Shown here piece by piece: positions 1 through 9,852 of a DNA stretch of 64,000 bases; position 1 is the stretch's first letter; every line of letters starts with the position of its first letter. The stretch spans positions 1,302,001 to 1,366,000 of the forward strand of contig NZ_JACJOT010000008.1 of the NCBI RefSeq assembly GCF_014695715.1, given 5' to 3'. The notes below the pieces were generated by a model, which ran no database searches, was not told the DNA's origin, and worked only from the letters and a program-made list of their open reading frames with translations. The position numbers and the translations under genes are program-made. The DNA comes from Microcoleus sp. FACHB-68 (GTDB lineage: Bacteria; Cyanobacteriota; Cyanobacteriia; Cyanobacteriales; Oscillatoriaceae).

Positions 1-1343
1 GCAAGCTTGATACCGGCAGTCTCAGAGGCTTACCAATGGGGCTGATCCCTTATCCCTCGTGAGTGCGCCGACAAAACAGCCGGTGATTGCAACACCCGTG
101 GTGTGACCGCCCAAGGCTTATATACAAGATATAAAATACTTTCAGGCTTTATAGTATAGGGTTTTGCCTGCTGAATTCCGTCCCAAGGTCAAAATTTACC
201 AAAAATTTATACCTTAAGGAGGATTCATAAATTTTTTATAAAGCTTTATGGTTGAGATCGGTTGTTAATGTGTTGGTTGTTAATCTCACCGCAGTTGCCT
301 AAAGCCTTGAGAGGTCTGTGCTGCCGGCAGTAACTTCCCATTGCGAATGCCGACCAAGCGGTAGCGTTTATCAGGATCTGTTGAGACTTTGTCGGAAAAT
401 AGGGAAAAAATAGAGGAAAGCGAGAGTTTACTCGTTTGCCGGCCAGAGTAAAAAATTTGAGGTTAATGTTTGGGGGTAAAAGTTTGCTCGATCTTGCCTG
501 TACCTTTACATTCTCAAGTATTTGTTTTGGTCTAATTTTGCAAATCTGTGGAAAAAACTCTCAGAAAAAAGTTTAATTCACACCGTTAATAATCTAGAAT
601 TAGATAAAAAAGTTGTTACAAATTAAATTTAAATTAAAAATTTTAAAAAATTCAGGCATTTTTTGTTAGGGTGTTATACATTGCATTCACCCTATTTTGA
701 AGTTCATTGTACTGACAAATTCGGTTAATTATCAGTGGTTTTTCGTTTCTAATCGTTAAAGAAACGAGAGCCAAAGTAATGTCATCTACCAATATTGTTC
801 ATTGGTATATCTTCAGGAATACCTTAAAACCCTTAAAACCCAAGTAATCTTGTTTTAGCAAAAAGTCTGGCTTGTGGGCCATTAAAAATTAGCACAAACG
901 CAATACCCAAACCGCTTAATACAGTTTTCCTGATTCGGTAAAGCCGCATTCCAGCTAAGTTGTATTGCCAATTACAAGCTAACTTTACAAAGGCTTAATT
1001 CTTCAGGTATAAACTTATGCAGTTTTTCATAAAAGAATCGAAGTAAGTGGCCATTATGTTTGTTCGGTATTGGTAGCAACCTCATCCTTTAGGCAGAAGA
1101 ATACAAAAAACTTAAATGATATTGTTTTCGTTAATGAGAGCAATCAAAAACAAAAGCTTAAAGCGAAGTTTTCCAGTCTGCAAAAGACAGCAATATCTAC
1201 TTCATTTAAGCTAAGCAAACGCTTCCTTCAAACTCATTCTTATGTACCGTTCTGGTAAAAACGCTCCCAGTGATGTTTGATAGCTAGCTGCTTTTGACAC
1301 TTCTAAAAAACAGCATCGAACGACTAAATATCTGAGGCTACTT
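1..1343. other. Long AT-rich spacer, no supported gene
   Basis: This is 1.3 kb upstream of the first recognisable gene. The first 180 bases are more GC-rich and could be the tail of a transcript or gene starting outside the window, but I see no coding reading there. The rest is AT-rich with many stops. A 62-codon reading at 1070-1258 has no Shine-Dalgarno site, low complexity and no recognisable domain, so I do not call it. Promoters for the glycosyltransferase operon probably lie here, but none can be placed with confidence. Confidence 0.5.
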
Positions 1344-2663
1344 ATGTCCCTGTACGAAGGTAAAATAACTGACGATCTCAGCAATGTTGTATCCAGAGCG
1401 GAATCTGCTCAAAAACTGGGCGATGAAGCGAGTTCCCAAGCTTCAGACAACGGCGTTCACAGCCCCGAAGACTCCCTTCCACAGGTGCCCGATCTCGTCT
1501 GCCTATGTCATTTGCGCTGGGATTTTGTCTACCAGCGGCCTCAACATCTGTTGAGCCGGTGTGCAAAAGCGCGGCGTGTGTTCTTGATCGAGGAACCAAT
1601 GTTTGGTGCTGAACCGGCAGGACGGTTGGATGTTAGCCGGCGCGAGAATGGGGTGTGGGTAGTTGTTCCGCATTTGCCGGAAGGGATGGATGAAGAGGCG
1701 GCAAGCACGCTTCAACAGGCACTCATTGACGAGCTATTTGCAAAACACAGCATTAATCAGTACATTTTATGGTATTACACCCCAATGGCGATGGCGTTCA
1801 CGCGGCATCTCAAGCCCTTGGCAGTTGTCTACGATTGCATGGATGAGCTTTCCGCCTTCAAAGGAGCACCACCGGCACTGAAAGAGCGCGAAGCCGAACT
1901 GTTCAAACGTGCAGACTTAGTATTTACCGGCGGGCATAGCCTTTACGAAGTCAAGCGCAACCAGCACCCCAACGCCCACCCATTTCCCAGCAGCATCGAA
2001 GCAGAGCATTTTGCACAAGCGCGGAACCTGTCAGAAGATCCGGCAGATCAGGCAGATATCCCCCACCCGCGCCTCGGTTTCTATGGGGTGATAGATGAAC
2101 GGATGAATCTCGAACTGCTTGCTGGTATTGCCGAAGCGCGTCCTGACTGGCATCTGGTGATTATTGGGCCGGTTGTCAAAATCGATCCCGCCGTCTTGCC
2201 GCGCCACCCAAACATTCACTATCTGGGCGGTAAATCTTATCAAGAATTGCCATCGTATCTGGCCGGCTGGGATGTCGCGTTGCTGCCATTTGCGCTGAAC
2301 GAGTCAACACGCTTTATTAGCCCGACCAAAACCCCAGAATATCTTGCTGCCGGTAAGCCGGTGGTGTCAACCTCCATCCGCGATGTGGTGCGTCCCTATG
2401 GGGAGCAAAACTTGGTAGCGATCGCAGATACCTCTGCCGAGTTCGTTAGCGCAGCAGAGGCGGCAATGAATCAGAATGCCGATGAATCAGCGCAATGGCT
2501 GAGTGAAGTTGATACCTTCCTCTCTCAAACGTCTTGGGATCGCACTTGGGGGCAGATGTTGCAACTGATCGAGTCTGTCATTAGCGATCGCATGGGATCG
2601 GCACAGGAGTTAGGGGCTTTGAAGGAAAATCGCAACACTGCTGCCTCAGTTCATCACGGATAG
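1344..2663 (+). CDS. TuaH-like family 1/4 glycosyltransferase
   Basis: A 439-aa cytosolic GT-B type glycosyltransferase that probably transfers a sugar from a nucleotide sugar during surface polysaccharide or cell-wall glycan synthesis. After a disordered acidic N-terminus, residues about 50-72 carry the WDFVYQRPQHLLSR-type motif typical of TuaH-like enzymes. Near residue 325 the donor-binding segment PTKTPEYLAAGKPVVST has the conserved acidic residue and the AAGKPVV turn of GT4-like enzymes. The ATG at 1344 is the first plausible start, with no strong Shine-Dalgarno site. It is followed 176 bp later by UDP-galactopyranose mutase, so a role in galactofuranose-containing glycan assembly is a reasonable inference. 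Acceptor and donor are unknown. Confidence 0.85.
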   Translation: MSLYEGKITDDLSNVVSRAESAQKLGDEASSQASDNGVHSPEDSLPQVPDLVCLCHLRWDFVYQRPQHLLSRCAKARRVFLIEEPMFGAEPAGRLDVSRRENGVWVVVPHLPEGMDEEAASTLQQALIDELFAKHSINQYILWYYTPMAMAFTRHLKPLAVVYDCMDELSAFKGAPPALKEREAELFKRADLVFTGGHSLYEVKRNQHPNAHPFPSSIEAEHFAQARNLSEDPADQADIPHPRLGFYGVIDERMNLELLAGIAEARPDWHLVIIGPVVKIDPAVLPRHPNIHYLGGKSYQELPSYLAGWDVALLPFALNESTRFISPTKTPEYLAAGKPVVSTSIRDVVRPYGEQNLVAIADTSAEFVSAAEAAMNQNADESAQWLSEVDTFLSQTSWDRTWGQMLQLIESVISDRMGSAQELGALKENRNTAASVHHG

Positions 2664-2839
2664 CAGCCAGTCAAGTTTGACCCCTTCGATTTAACGTTCC
2701 ACCGGCAGCGACTATTCCCGGCTGCGTCGGGAGCGATTTGTTCAACAATTTTCTGCTTTGAAGCGGCCTTTTCATCCTTTGATAGAAAGTGAGAAAAGTG
2801 AGTGGCCGCCTGATTAAATACAAAAAGTGAGGTACTTCA

Positions 2840-4072
2840 ATGTTCGATTATTTGATTGTGGGCGCAGGTTTTTCAGGAAGCGTGCTTGCCGACCGGCTGG
2901 CGCGTGAATGTAACAAAAAAGTTCTGATCGTTGACACGCGCAACCACATCGGGGGCAACGCCTATGATTGCTATGACGAATCTGGCCTTCTGATCCACAA
3001 ATACGGCCCGCATATCTTTCACACCAACTCCCGCGAAGTCTTCGAGTACCTCTCGGAATTTACCGAATGGCGACGTTACGAGCACCGAGTCATTGCCAGC
3101 GTTGATGGGCAACTCGTTCCCATCCCGATCAACCTCGACACCATCAATAAGCTGTACGGATTAAAACTGACTTCCTTCGAGGTCGAAGAGTTTTTCAAGT
3201 CCGTTGCTGAGCAAAAAGAATACATCCGCACCTCAGAAGATGTCGTTGTCAGCAAAGTCGGTCGGGAACTGTACGAGAAGTTTTTCCGCAATTACACCCG
3301 CAAACAATGGGGACTCGACCCATCCGAACTCGATAAGTCAGTGACGGCCCGCGTTCCCACCCGCACCAACCGCGACGATCGCTATTTCACAGACACCTAT
3401 CAAGCGATGCCGCTGCACGGCTACACCCGGATGTTTGAGCGGATGCTGACGCACCCCAACATCAAGATCATGCTCAACACCGACTACCGCGAGATTCAGA
3501 ACATTATTCCGTATCGGGAAATGATCTATTCCGGGCCGGTCGATGAATTCTTCAATTATCGCTTTGGGAAATTGCCTTATCGCTCCCTAGAGTTCAAGCA
3601 CGAAACCCACAATACGCCGGTTTATCAACCCCAGGCAGTGGTTAACTATCCCAACGAACATCTTTACACCCGCATTACCGAGTTCAAGTACCTGACCGGC
3701 CAAGAACATTCTAAAACAAGCATTGTTTACGAATTTCCCCGTGCAGAAGGCGACCCTTACTACCCCGTACCGCGCCCGGAAAATGCCGAAGTTTACAAGA
3801 AATACAAGGCGTTGGCTGACGCGACCCCAGGCGTGCATTTTGTAGGCCGGCTCGCAACTTACAAGTATTACAACATGGATCAAGTGGTGGCTCAGGCGCT
3901 GACGATCTACAAACAAATTCGCACCCAGCCACAAGAAGCCGGTGTGACAGATGTAGTCCAGAAGAAAATGGCTCCCGACATCACCCTGCCGCCGGCACTA
4001 GAAACCCCAGGACTTGCCCTTTCAAAATTGGAATCTCTAGGAGGCAACGGTAATGGTAAAGCCACTTCCTAA
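2840..4072 (+). CDS. glf: UDP-galactopyranose mutase
   Basis: A 410-aa flavoenzyme that interconverts UDP-galactopyranose and UDP-galactofuranose, the precursor of galactofuranose in surface glycans. The N-terminal FAD-binding Rossmann motif VGAGFSG is at residues 7-13, followed by the family's conserved GGNAYD and YGPHIFHT segments, WRRYEHRV, the RKQWG segment and the C-terminal VGRLATYKYYNMDQV segment that contacts FAD. About 390 residues is the usual length for bacterial enzymes; this one has a short extra C-terminus rich in Gly, Asn and Lys. The stop overlaps the next gene by 20 bp, so the two are translationally coupled. The presence of this gene implies a galactofuranose-containing product. 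Confidence 0.95.
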   Translation: MFDYLIVGAGFSGSVLADRLARECNKKVLIVDTRNHIGGNAYDCYDESGLLIHKYGPHIFHTNSREVFEYLSEFTEWRRYEHRVIASVDGQLVPIPINLDTINKLYGLKLTSFEVEEFFKSVAEQKEYIRTSEDVVVSKVGRELYEKFFRNYTRKQWGLDPSELDKSVTARVPTRTNRDDRYFTDTYQAMPLHGYTRMFERMLTHPNIKIMLNTDYREIQNIIPYREMIYSGPVDEFFNYRFGKLPYRSLEFKHETHNTPVYQPQAVVNYPNEHLYTRITEFKYLTGQEHSKTSIVYEFPRAEGDPYYPVPRPENAEVYKKYKALADATPGVHFVGRLATYKYYNMDQVVAQALTIYKQIRTQPQEAGVTDVVQKKMAPDITLPPALETPGLALSKLESLGGNGNGKATS

Positions 4073-6254
4073 CCCGCGCCTTGAAATGTGGGGCGGAGTG
4101 GAATGCACCGTTAACCGTGTACGCGACCAGTATTTCGACCAGTTAGAGCGAAACGGCCACGCAACGCGCCTAGAAGACCTCGATTTGTTTGCAGAGCTGG
4201 GGGTGTCTGCGCTGCGTTACCCCGTGATATGGGAGCGCACAGCCCCTAATAACGTGGAGGATGCCGACTGGTCCTGGGCGGATGAGCGACTCGGACGCTT
4301 GCGGGAACTGGGCATCCGCCCAATTGTGGGACTGGTTCATCACGGGAGTGGCCCTCCCCATACCAGTCTGATCGATCCGGCGTTTCCGGAGTTGCTGGGC
4401 CGGTTCGCCGGCGCAGTGGCCCAGCGCTATCCCTGGGTAGAAAGTTACACCCCGATCAATGAACCCCTGACAACGGCACGGTTCAGCGGACTGTACGGCC
4501 ACTGGTATCCGCATGGCTATGATGATGCGACCTTCCTGCGGGCTTTGATCGTAGAGTGTCAAGCTACTGTGCTGTCAATGCAGGCGATCCGGCAAGTAAA
4601 CCCCACGGCACAGCTAGTTCAAACTGAGGATTTATGTAAGGTTTTCAGTACGCCGCTGTTGGCGTATCAGGCAGAGTTTGAAAATGAGCGCCGGTGGCTG
4701 AGTTACGATCTGCTGTGCGGTCGTGTCAACCGTGACCATCCGCTTTGGAAGTATTTGCTGAAGGCCGGCATCGGTGAGGCTGAACTTGATTTCTTCCTTG
4801 AGCAGCCTTGTCCGCCCGATATTCTGGGAATTAACCATTACCTGACGAGCGATCGCTTTCTGGATGAGCGCCTGGAACGCTATCCAACGAGCACGCATGG
4901 AGGCAATGGCCGGCATAAGTACGCAGATGTCGAAGCCGTGCGTGTCTGTACTGAAGGGATAGCAGGGCCGCGCCGGCTACTGGCAGAGGCGTGGGAGCGT
5001 TACCATCTGCCGATGGCTGTAACCGAAGTCCATCACGGCTGCACGCGAGAGGAGCAACTGCGCTGGTTTTATGAAGTCTGGGGGGCTGCAGAAAGTCTGC
5101 GGCAGGAGGGAGTAGACGTGCGGGCGATCACAGCTTGGTCGCTCCTCGGTTCCTACGACTGGAACACCCTGGTGACTCGCCTCAGCGGTCATTATGAGCC
5201 AGGTGTGTTCGATCTGCGTTCCCCCCACCCCCGCCCAACCGCACTTGCCCGAATGCTGCGCGAGTTCTCTACTGGGGGCAAATATGAGCACCCTCTGCTT
5301 GAGATACCGGGTTGGTGGCACAGAACCCAGCGGCTGCTTTATCCAGCAGTGAGTTGTGAGGTTGAAAGGAAGCCCAATTGTGTGGAAGTTCAACAACACA
5401 GCAGAAATTCAGCCACGCCGCGCCCCCTAGCGATCATCGGAGCTAGAGGAACCCTGGGAAATGCCTTTGCTCGCCTATGCGAACTTCGAGGCATACCCTA
5501 CCACCTCTTAACCCGTCAGGAAATGGATATTGCTGATCCGGTTTCTGTGGATGCGGCGTTAAGTGAGTTGCAGCCTTGGGCAGTTGTGAATGCTGCCGGT
5601 TACGTTCGCGTGGACGATGCGGAACGCGAACCTCACAAATGCCTGCGCGAGAACGCTGAAGGGCCGGCAATTTTGGCGGCTGCGGCGCAAAAGCGGGGAG
5701 TCGCCTTGCTCACGTTCTCATCGGATCTCGTATTCGATGGAGCCACAATTTCACCATACGTCGAGAGTGATGCGGTTGGCCCGCTCAATGTCTACGGGCG
5801 CAGCAAAGCGGAAGCTGAGGTCAGGGTTTTACAGGCCCATCCTTCCTCGCTTGTGATCCGTACCAGTGCGTTCTTTGGGCCGTGGGACGATTATAACTTC
5901 GTGACCGTTGCCCTGCGAACGCTCTCTGCTGGGCATCCTTTCATGGCTGCAGAGGATGCGGTGATTTCGCCGACTTACGTCCCCGACTTGGTGAATGCCA
6001 GCTTGGATCTGTTAATTGATGGCGAGTATGGGTTGTGGCATTTGGCTAATCCAGATGCAATCGCTTGGGCTGATTTCGCACGGATGGCGGCTAAACTTGC
6101 CGGTGTTAGTGCCGGCCACGTTGATGCCCGTCCTGTCCGAGAACTCGGACTTGTCGCGCCCCGCCCCACTTACAGCGCTCTCAGCAGCGAACGCGGCGTG
6201 CTGCTTCCGTCTCTGGAAAATGCCTTTTTTCGCTATTTCCACGAGCGCCGGTGA
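4053..6254 (+). CDS. GH1-like glycosidase fused to RmlD-like dehydrorhamnose reductase
   Basis: A 733-aa two-domain protein. Residues 1 to about 420 form a glycoside hydrolase family 1 (beta-glucosidase-like) barrel with the acid/base motif TPINEP near residue 137 and a nucleophile-like VTEVHHG near residue 322, replacing the usual TENG. Residues about 458-733 form an extended SDR of the RmlD (dTDP-4-dehydrorhamnose reductase) type, with GARGTLG for nucleotide binding and YGRSK (YxxxK) near residue 580. The start lies 20 bp inside glf, preceded by a GAGG-containing stretch. Having the two activities on one chain suggests that a sugar released or bound by one domain is handled by the other, but this is inference. 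A sequencing fusion is unlikely, because the linker reads cleanly. Confidence 0.85.
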   Translation: MVKPLPNPRLEMWGGVECTVNRVRDQYFDQLERNGHATRLEDLDLFAELGVSALRYPVIWERTAPNNVEDADWSWADERLGRLRELGIRPIVGLVHHGSGPPHTSLIDPAFPELLGRFAGAVAQRYPWVESYTPINEPLTTARFSGLYGHWYPHGYDDATFLRALIVECQATVLSMQAIRQVNPTAQLVQTEDLCKVFSTPLLAYQAEFENERRWLSYDLLCGRVNRDHPLWKYLLKAGIGEAELDFFLEQPCPPDILGINHYLTSDRFLDERLERYPTSTHGGNGRHKYADVEAVRVCTEGIAGPRRLLAEAWERYHLPMAVTEVHHGCTREEQLRWFYEVWGAAESLRQEGVDVRAITAWSLLGSYDWNTLVTRLSGHYEPGVFDLRSPHPRPTALARMLREFSTGGKYEHPLLEIPGWWHRTQRLLYPAVSCEVERKPNCVEVQQHSRNSATPRPLAIIGARGTLGNAFARLCELRGIPYHLLTRQEMDIADPVSVDAALSELQPWAVVNAAGYVRVDDAEREPHKCLRENAEGPAILAAAAQKRGVALLTFSSDLVFDGATISPYVESDAVGPLNVYGRSKAEAEVRVLQAHPSSLVIRTSAFFGPWDDYNFVTVALRTLSAGHPFMAAEDAVISPTYVPDLVNASLDLLIDGEYGLWHLANPDAIAWADFARMAAKLAGVSAGHVDARPVRELGLVAPRPTYSALSSERGVLLPSLENAFFRYFHERR

Positions 6255-7033
6255 CACGAGAATGCAACCCAGCTAGAGAGAATTTCACACAACCTATTTT
6301 GTAGCGCTCTCTTAGAAGAAAGTTCAAAAGATGAAATTTCAATCAACTATTTCTACAAATCAGAAAAATAGTTGATTGACTCACTTTTGAATTTTTGATT
6401 TTTCTTACGGATCAGGCCGGCACTCTGTTTAGGTGGCCGGCTGCTTTGCTGTAACCTAATAGCAGAGCAGAGTTGCATTTAGCTAGCCAGATTACCGAAA
6501 ATTCTAAAAACACCTTTTATCTCGATTTAAAAGCTGGGAGTGAGTGTTCTCCATAGCTGCCATTTTATTGTGAAATTAGAAAACCTGAAGCCAGCCATAT
6601 TTTTCTCAAATAGTTCGCTTTCGCAATGTGGGCGTCTTCTGTTCACCTTTTTTAATTACTAATCACTAAAAATCTTATCTATTTTTAATGGCAGGCTTTT
6701 TAGCTAGCCACCCTATCAAATTGGAAAAGCCTTTAATAAAACAATGTATTCAAAATAACAAATAACTGTAGAGCCACATCTTCTTCCTCAAGATAGAGGA
6801 GTAAGTTTAACAGATCGCTTAAATTATTGGAATGGCAAACCAAATGTATTTTCAGCAAAATCAAGCTTAACCCTACTAGACTTGGCCGTAACCAAACAGA
6901 ACTGAAGAAGCTTAGTTGGTTAGCCTTGCAAAGATAAAACTTAGAAAAAGAAGTTTTGACTGTTGGTAATTCTGCGGTTTGCCGGCAGCTATGGAGCTTC
7001 TCAATTTCACTTTAGTCATTCAAAGGAGTCTGT
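6255..7033. other. Spacer between the glf operon and the STAS gene
   Basis: About 780 bp. It begins with a strong hairpin terminator (listed separately), followed by AT-rich DNA. A 46-codon stop-free stretch at 6768-6905 reads like normal protein but has no start codon, so it may be a gene remnant or chance. Otherwise I see nothing coding. Confidence 0.5.
6323..6403 (+). terminator. Two-part hairpin terminator after GH1-RmlD gene
   Basis: An outer 8-bp stem (6323-6330 with 6384-6391) encloses a perfect 13-bp inner stem (6340-6352 with 6366-6378). It is followed by TTTTTGATTTTTC. It lies 68 bp past the stop of the GH1-RmlD gene and is the likely operon end. Confidence 0.8.
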
Positions 7034-7411
7034 ATGAGTCTGGTTATAAAAGCGATCCAGTATCCCGAAAAGTTGGATAATAAGCGGATCGCCCAGTTTC
7101 ATCGAGAAATTGAATCCGTGGTTAATGCTGGCGCGAATATTATTCTGATCGACTTCAAAAATGTCTCTTTTATTAGCAGCCCAGGTTTAATTCCTTTAGT
7201 TTCAGCGTTTAGAAAAGTTAAAGTCGCTGGATGCAAATTTTTTGTCTGCTCTATGAACGCCCAAGTCAGAATGTTATTTGAGTTAACGGGTCTGAATCAA
7301 GTCTTTGAAACGTTTACTACTAATCGAGACGATTTCCAGAAGCCAGTTTTTTCAAAAAATCTCTCATTCAAACCTTCATCATTAAAAGTGAGTCATTTAG
7401 TCGAAAAATAA
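7034..7411 (+). CDS. STAS-domain protein (anti-sigma factor antagonist-like)
   Basis: A 125-aa soluble protein of the STAS fold, like SpoIIAA/RsbV, which usually binds an anti-sigma kinase or acts as a phosphorylatable partner switch. The central beta-strand and turn read IDFKNVSFISSPGLIPL near residues 44-60, with serines where the regulatory phospho-serine normally sits. The last 25 residues lie outside the domain. An AAGGAG Shine-Dalgarno site lies 5 nt before the ATG. No anti-sigma factor or phosphatase partner is nearby, so its partner is unknown. It is monocistronic, with a terminator downstream. Confidence 0.85.
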   Translation: MSLVIKAIQYPEKLDNKRIAQFHREIESVVNAGANIILIDFKNVSFISSPGLIPLVSAFRKVKVAGCKFFVCSMNAQVRMLFELTGLNQVFETFTTNRDDFQKPVFSKNLSFKPSSLKVSHLVEK

Positions 7412-7884
7412 TCATAAAACCAATTTTGTGAGTTGCTATCTTTGTACTCATTAAGATGAAGCTTTTAAAAATAAACCTAGAACTGCTCAGGCAAGCTAGG
7501 TTTTTATTTTTTTTATTCTGGATTGTCTGGCTATATCGGGCAGCGTCACACTGACTGCGGGAAGCCAATAGTCCAGAAAGTCGGAGATTTTTTGCAAAAG
7601 TCGTAGGTTTGAATAAAAGCCACACATAAAAACAGAGGGCTTATAAGGATTAACGTCTTTTGCAAGCGGTTGAGCAATGAATGGCGTGCTTTTTTTGTAT
7701 TCCAGCTCACAAAATAATGTTACAGATGCTCATTCCTTGAGATAGAAGGAAAAACAGAAAAATAGTGATTAGCTTTTGAAAAGTACGACTAAACAAAACA
7801 CAATACCTGTGTTCGTTTATAAGGTGTTGAGGCGGATAAAAAATAGAACGAGTGTTTTGATTAAAAACTGATCTGAGCGTGATC
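7412..7884. other. Spacer between STAS gene and ndhK
   Basis: About 470 bp containing the STAS terminator at 7473 and then AT-rich DNA with no supported gene. The promoter of the solitary ndhK is expected here but cannot be pinned down. Confidence 0.5.
7473..7512 (+). terminator. Rho-independent terminator of STAS gene
   Basis: AAACCTAG (7473-7480) pairs perfectly with CTAGGTTT (7496-7503) across a 15-nt loop, and the 3' arm runs into a long T tract. Confidence 0.85.
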
Positions 7885-8622
7885 ATGAGTCCTAACCCTA
7901 TCACTGACGATGGCTCATTGAACGGTGAACGCATCGCCTTCCCTGTTGAGCGATACCAGGTTACTCAAGAACTGTCTGAAAATGTCATTTTGACGACAGC
8001 AGACGATCTCTATAATTGGGCGAGACTCTCTAGCTTATGGCCTTTAATGTACGGCACAGCTTGCTGTTTCATTGAGTTTGCTGCCATGATTGGCTCCCGG
8101 TTTGACTTTGACAGGTTTGGCTTAATTCCTCGCGCTAGCCCTCGCCAAGCTGACGTGATTATTTTAGCCGGCACCCTCAACATGAAAATGTCTGCAGCAA
8201 CTCGTCGCCTTTACGATCAGATGCCAGAACCCAAGTATGTCATTGCAATGGGCGCGTGCATGATCACCGGCGGGATGTTTAGTGCTGATTCGCCTACAGC
8301 AATTCGAGGGGCTGATAAAATTCTTCCCATCGATGTTTATATACCTGGTTGTCCTCCCCGCCCAGAAGCGATCATGGATGCTCTGATTAAGCTTCGCAAA
8401 AAAATCTCCAATGAATCCTTTCAAGAGCGCGGCAGAATTCAGCAAACACATCGCTACTATACGGTTCGTCATAAGATGAAGCCGCTGTCACCTGTTCATA
8501 CAGGTGAATACTTAAATTCCTCGACTCGTAATAACCCGCCGAAGGAGTTAGGAGAGGCAATGGGAACCCTTGTCCCTCCAGCGCTTAAGGCAACCGAAAC
8601 CGAGGAAGCGGCTCGGACTTAG
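7885..8622 (+). CDS. ndhK: NDH-1 subunit K paralogue
   Basis: A 245-aa homologue of NdhK/NuoB, the subunit of photosynthetic NDH-1 that carries the terminal [4Fe-4S] cluster N2. Counting from the ATG at 7885, all four ligands are present: the tandem Cys pair in [11 protein letters not shown] (about residues 60-61), Cys in MGACMITGG (about 125) and Cys in PGCPPRPEA (about 156). The usual cyanobacterial gene order is ndhC-ndhK-ndhJ; here neither partner is adjacent, so this is probably a second, dispersed copy. Several positions that I recall as conserved differ, for example [15 protein letters not shown] in the middle. A GTG two codons upstream is an alternative start. It may be a spare or conditional subunit. 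Confidence 0.9.
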   Translation: MSPNPITDDGSLNGERIAFPVERYQVTQELSENVILTTADDLYNWARLSSLWPLMYGTACCFIEFAAMIGSRFDFDRFGLIPRASPRQADVIILAGTLNMKMSAATRRLYDQMPEPKYVIAMGACMITGGMFSADSPTAIRGADKILPIDVYIPGCPPRPEAIMDALIKLRKKISNESFQERGRIQQTHRYYTVRHKMKPLSPVHTGEYLNSSTRNNPPKELGEAMGTLVPPALKATETEEAART

Positions 8623-8827
8623 AAAATTAAGCTCAGGTTATTTTTTGGGATATACATTGCCGGCAGCGTCTCTTCCTTTAGGTGGATTTTTATCAAGAAG
8701 ACTACGCATAAAAATCTAAACTATGAGATTCTAGAAGCAGAACAAGCGTTGAAAAATTTATGTGGCTCAACTGACATTCATCAGCAGCCATCTGTCTAAA
8801 AGAAAAAAAGATTACCGAGTATTAAAA

Positions 8828-9829
8828 ATGTCAGAAAGCAAATCAACTATTTTAGTCACCGGCGGTGCCGGCTACATTGGCAGCCATGCTGTACTCGCTC
8901 TGCAGCAAGCCGGTTACGATCCGATCGTTCTTGACAATCTGGTGTACGGGCATCGAGAACTGGTTGAAGAGGTATTAAAAGTTAAGTTAATTGTCGGAGA
9001 TACTAACGACCGCGCCTTACTGGATAACCTCTTTGCCACTCACTCCATTGACGCTGTCATGCATTTTGCCGCCTATATTGCCGTCGGGGAATCCGTTACA
9101 GATCCAGGCAAATATTACCGCAACAACGTAAACGGAACGCTAACGCTTTTAGAAGCAATGGTGGCGGCGAATATCAAGCAATTTGTCTTCTCCTCCACTT
9201 GTGCGGTGTACGGAATGCCAAAAACGGTTCCGATGGCTGAAGATCACCCTCAAGATCCGATCAGTCCCTACGCAACCAGCAAGCAAATGGTGGAGCGTAT
9301 CTTAGCTGATTTCGATACCGCTTATGGCTTAAAATCAGTAGCTTTCCGCTATTTTAACGCTGCCGGCGCTGAGGCAAATGGCTTACTGGGAGAAGACCAC
9401 AACCCGGAAACTCATTTAATTCCTTTGGTATTACTAACTGCCTTGGGTAAACGAGAATCTGTCTCTATTTTTGGCACCGACTATCCGACTTCTGACGGCA
9501 CTTGCATTCGAGATTATATTCATGTGAGTGATTTAGCGCAAGCTCATGTTTTAGGCTTAGAATACTTGCAAAAAGGGGGAGATAGTAACGTATTTAATTT
9601 AGGAAATGGCAGCGGATTTACCGTCAGAGAAGTGATTGAATCGGCGCGTCAGATAACCGGCAAAGACATTAAAATCGTAGAAAGTGAGCGCAGAGCCGGC
9701 GACCCCCCTGCCTTAGTTGGAAGTAGCGACAAAGCCCGAAATATTTTAGGTTGGAATCCCCAGTATCCAGACATCAAAGAAATTCTCGCTCACGCATGGC
9801 AATGGCACCAAAAGCGACATATTAGCTAG
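8828..9829 (+). CDS. galE: UDP-glucose 4-epimerase
   Basis: A 333-aa extended SDR that interconverts UDP-glucose and UDP-galactose with tightly bound NAD+. It has the NAD-binding GGAGYIGS motif near the N-terminus, SSTCAVYG with the catalytic Ser/Thr, and SPYATSK supplying YxxxK. NAAGAEANG and the C-terminal RRAGDPPALVGSS are typical of GalE. I chose the ATG at 8828 because family homology begins right after it; a GTG at 8762 would add 22 unrelated residues. It heads a galactose locus (cupin, GH2, galT, galK follow), which supports the galactose-specific call over other 4-epimerases. Confidence 0.95.
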   Translation: MSESKSTILVTGGAGYIGSHAVLALQQAGYDPIVLDNLVYGHRELVEEVLKVKLIVGDTNDRALLDNLFATHSIDAVMHFAAYIAVGESVTDPGKYYRNNVNGTLTLLEAMVAANIKQFVFSSTCAVYGMPKTVPMAEDHPQDPISPYATSKQMVERILADFDTAYGLKSVAFRYFNAAGAEANGLLGEDHNPETHLIPLVLLTALGKRESVSIFGTDYPTSDGTCIRDYIHVSDLAQAHVLGLEYLQKGGDSNVFNLGNGSGFTVREVIESARQITGKDIKIVESERRAGDPPALVGSSDKARNILGWNPQYPDIKEILAHAWQWHQKRHIS

Positions 9830-9852
9830 GAGACAATACTGGGAATTTGGCA

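Noticed and set aside
1070-1258. 62-codon plus-strand reading in the first spacer
   Set aside because: Low complexity, no ribosome-binding site, no known domain.
6768-6905. 46-codon stop-free stretch with ordinary-looking protein sequence
   Set aside because: It has no start codon, and an in-frame stop lies just upstream. It could be a decayed gene, but too little remains to claim that.
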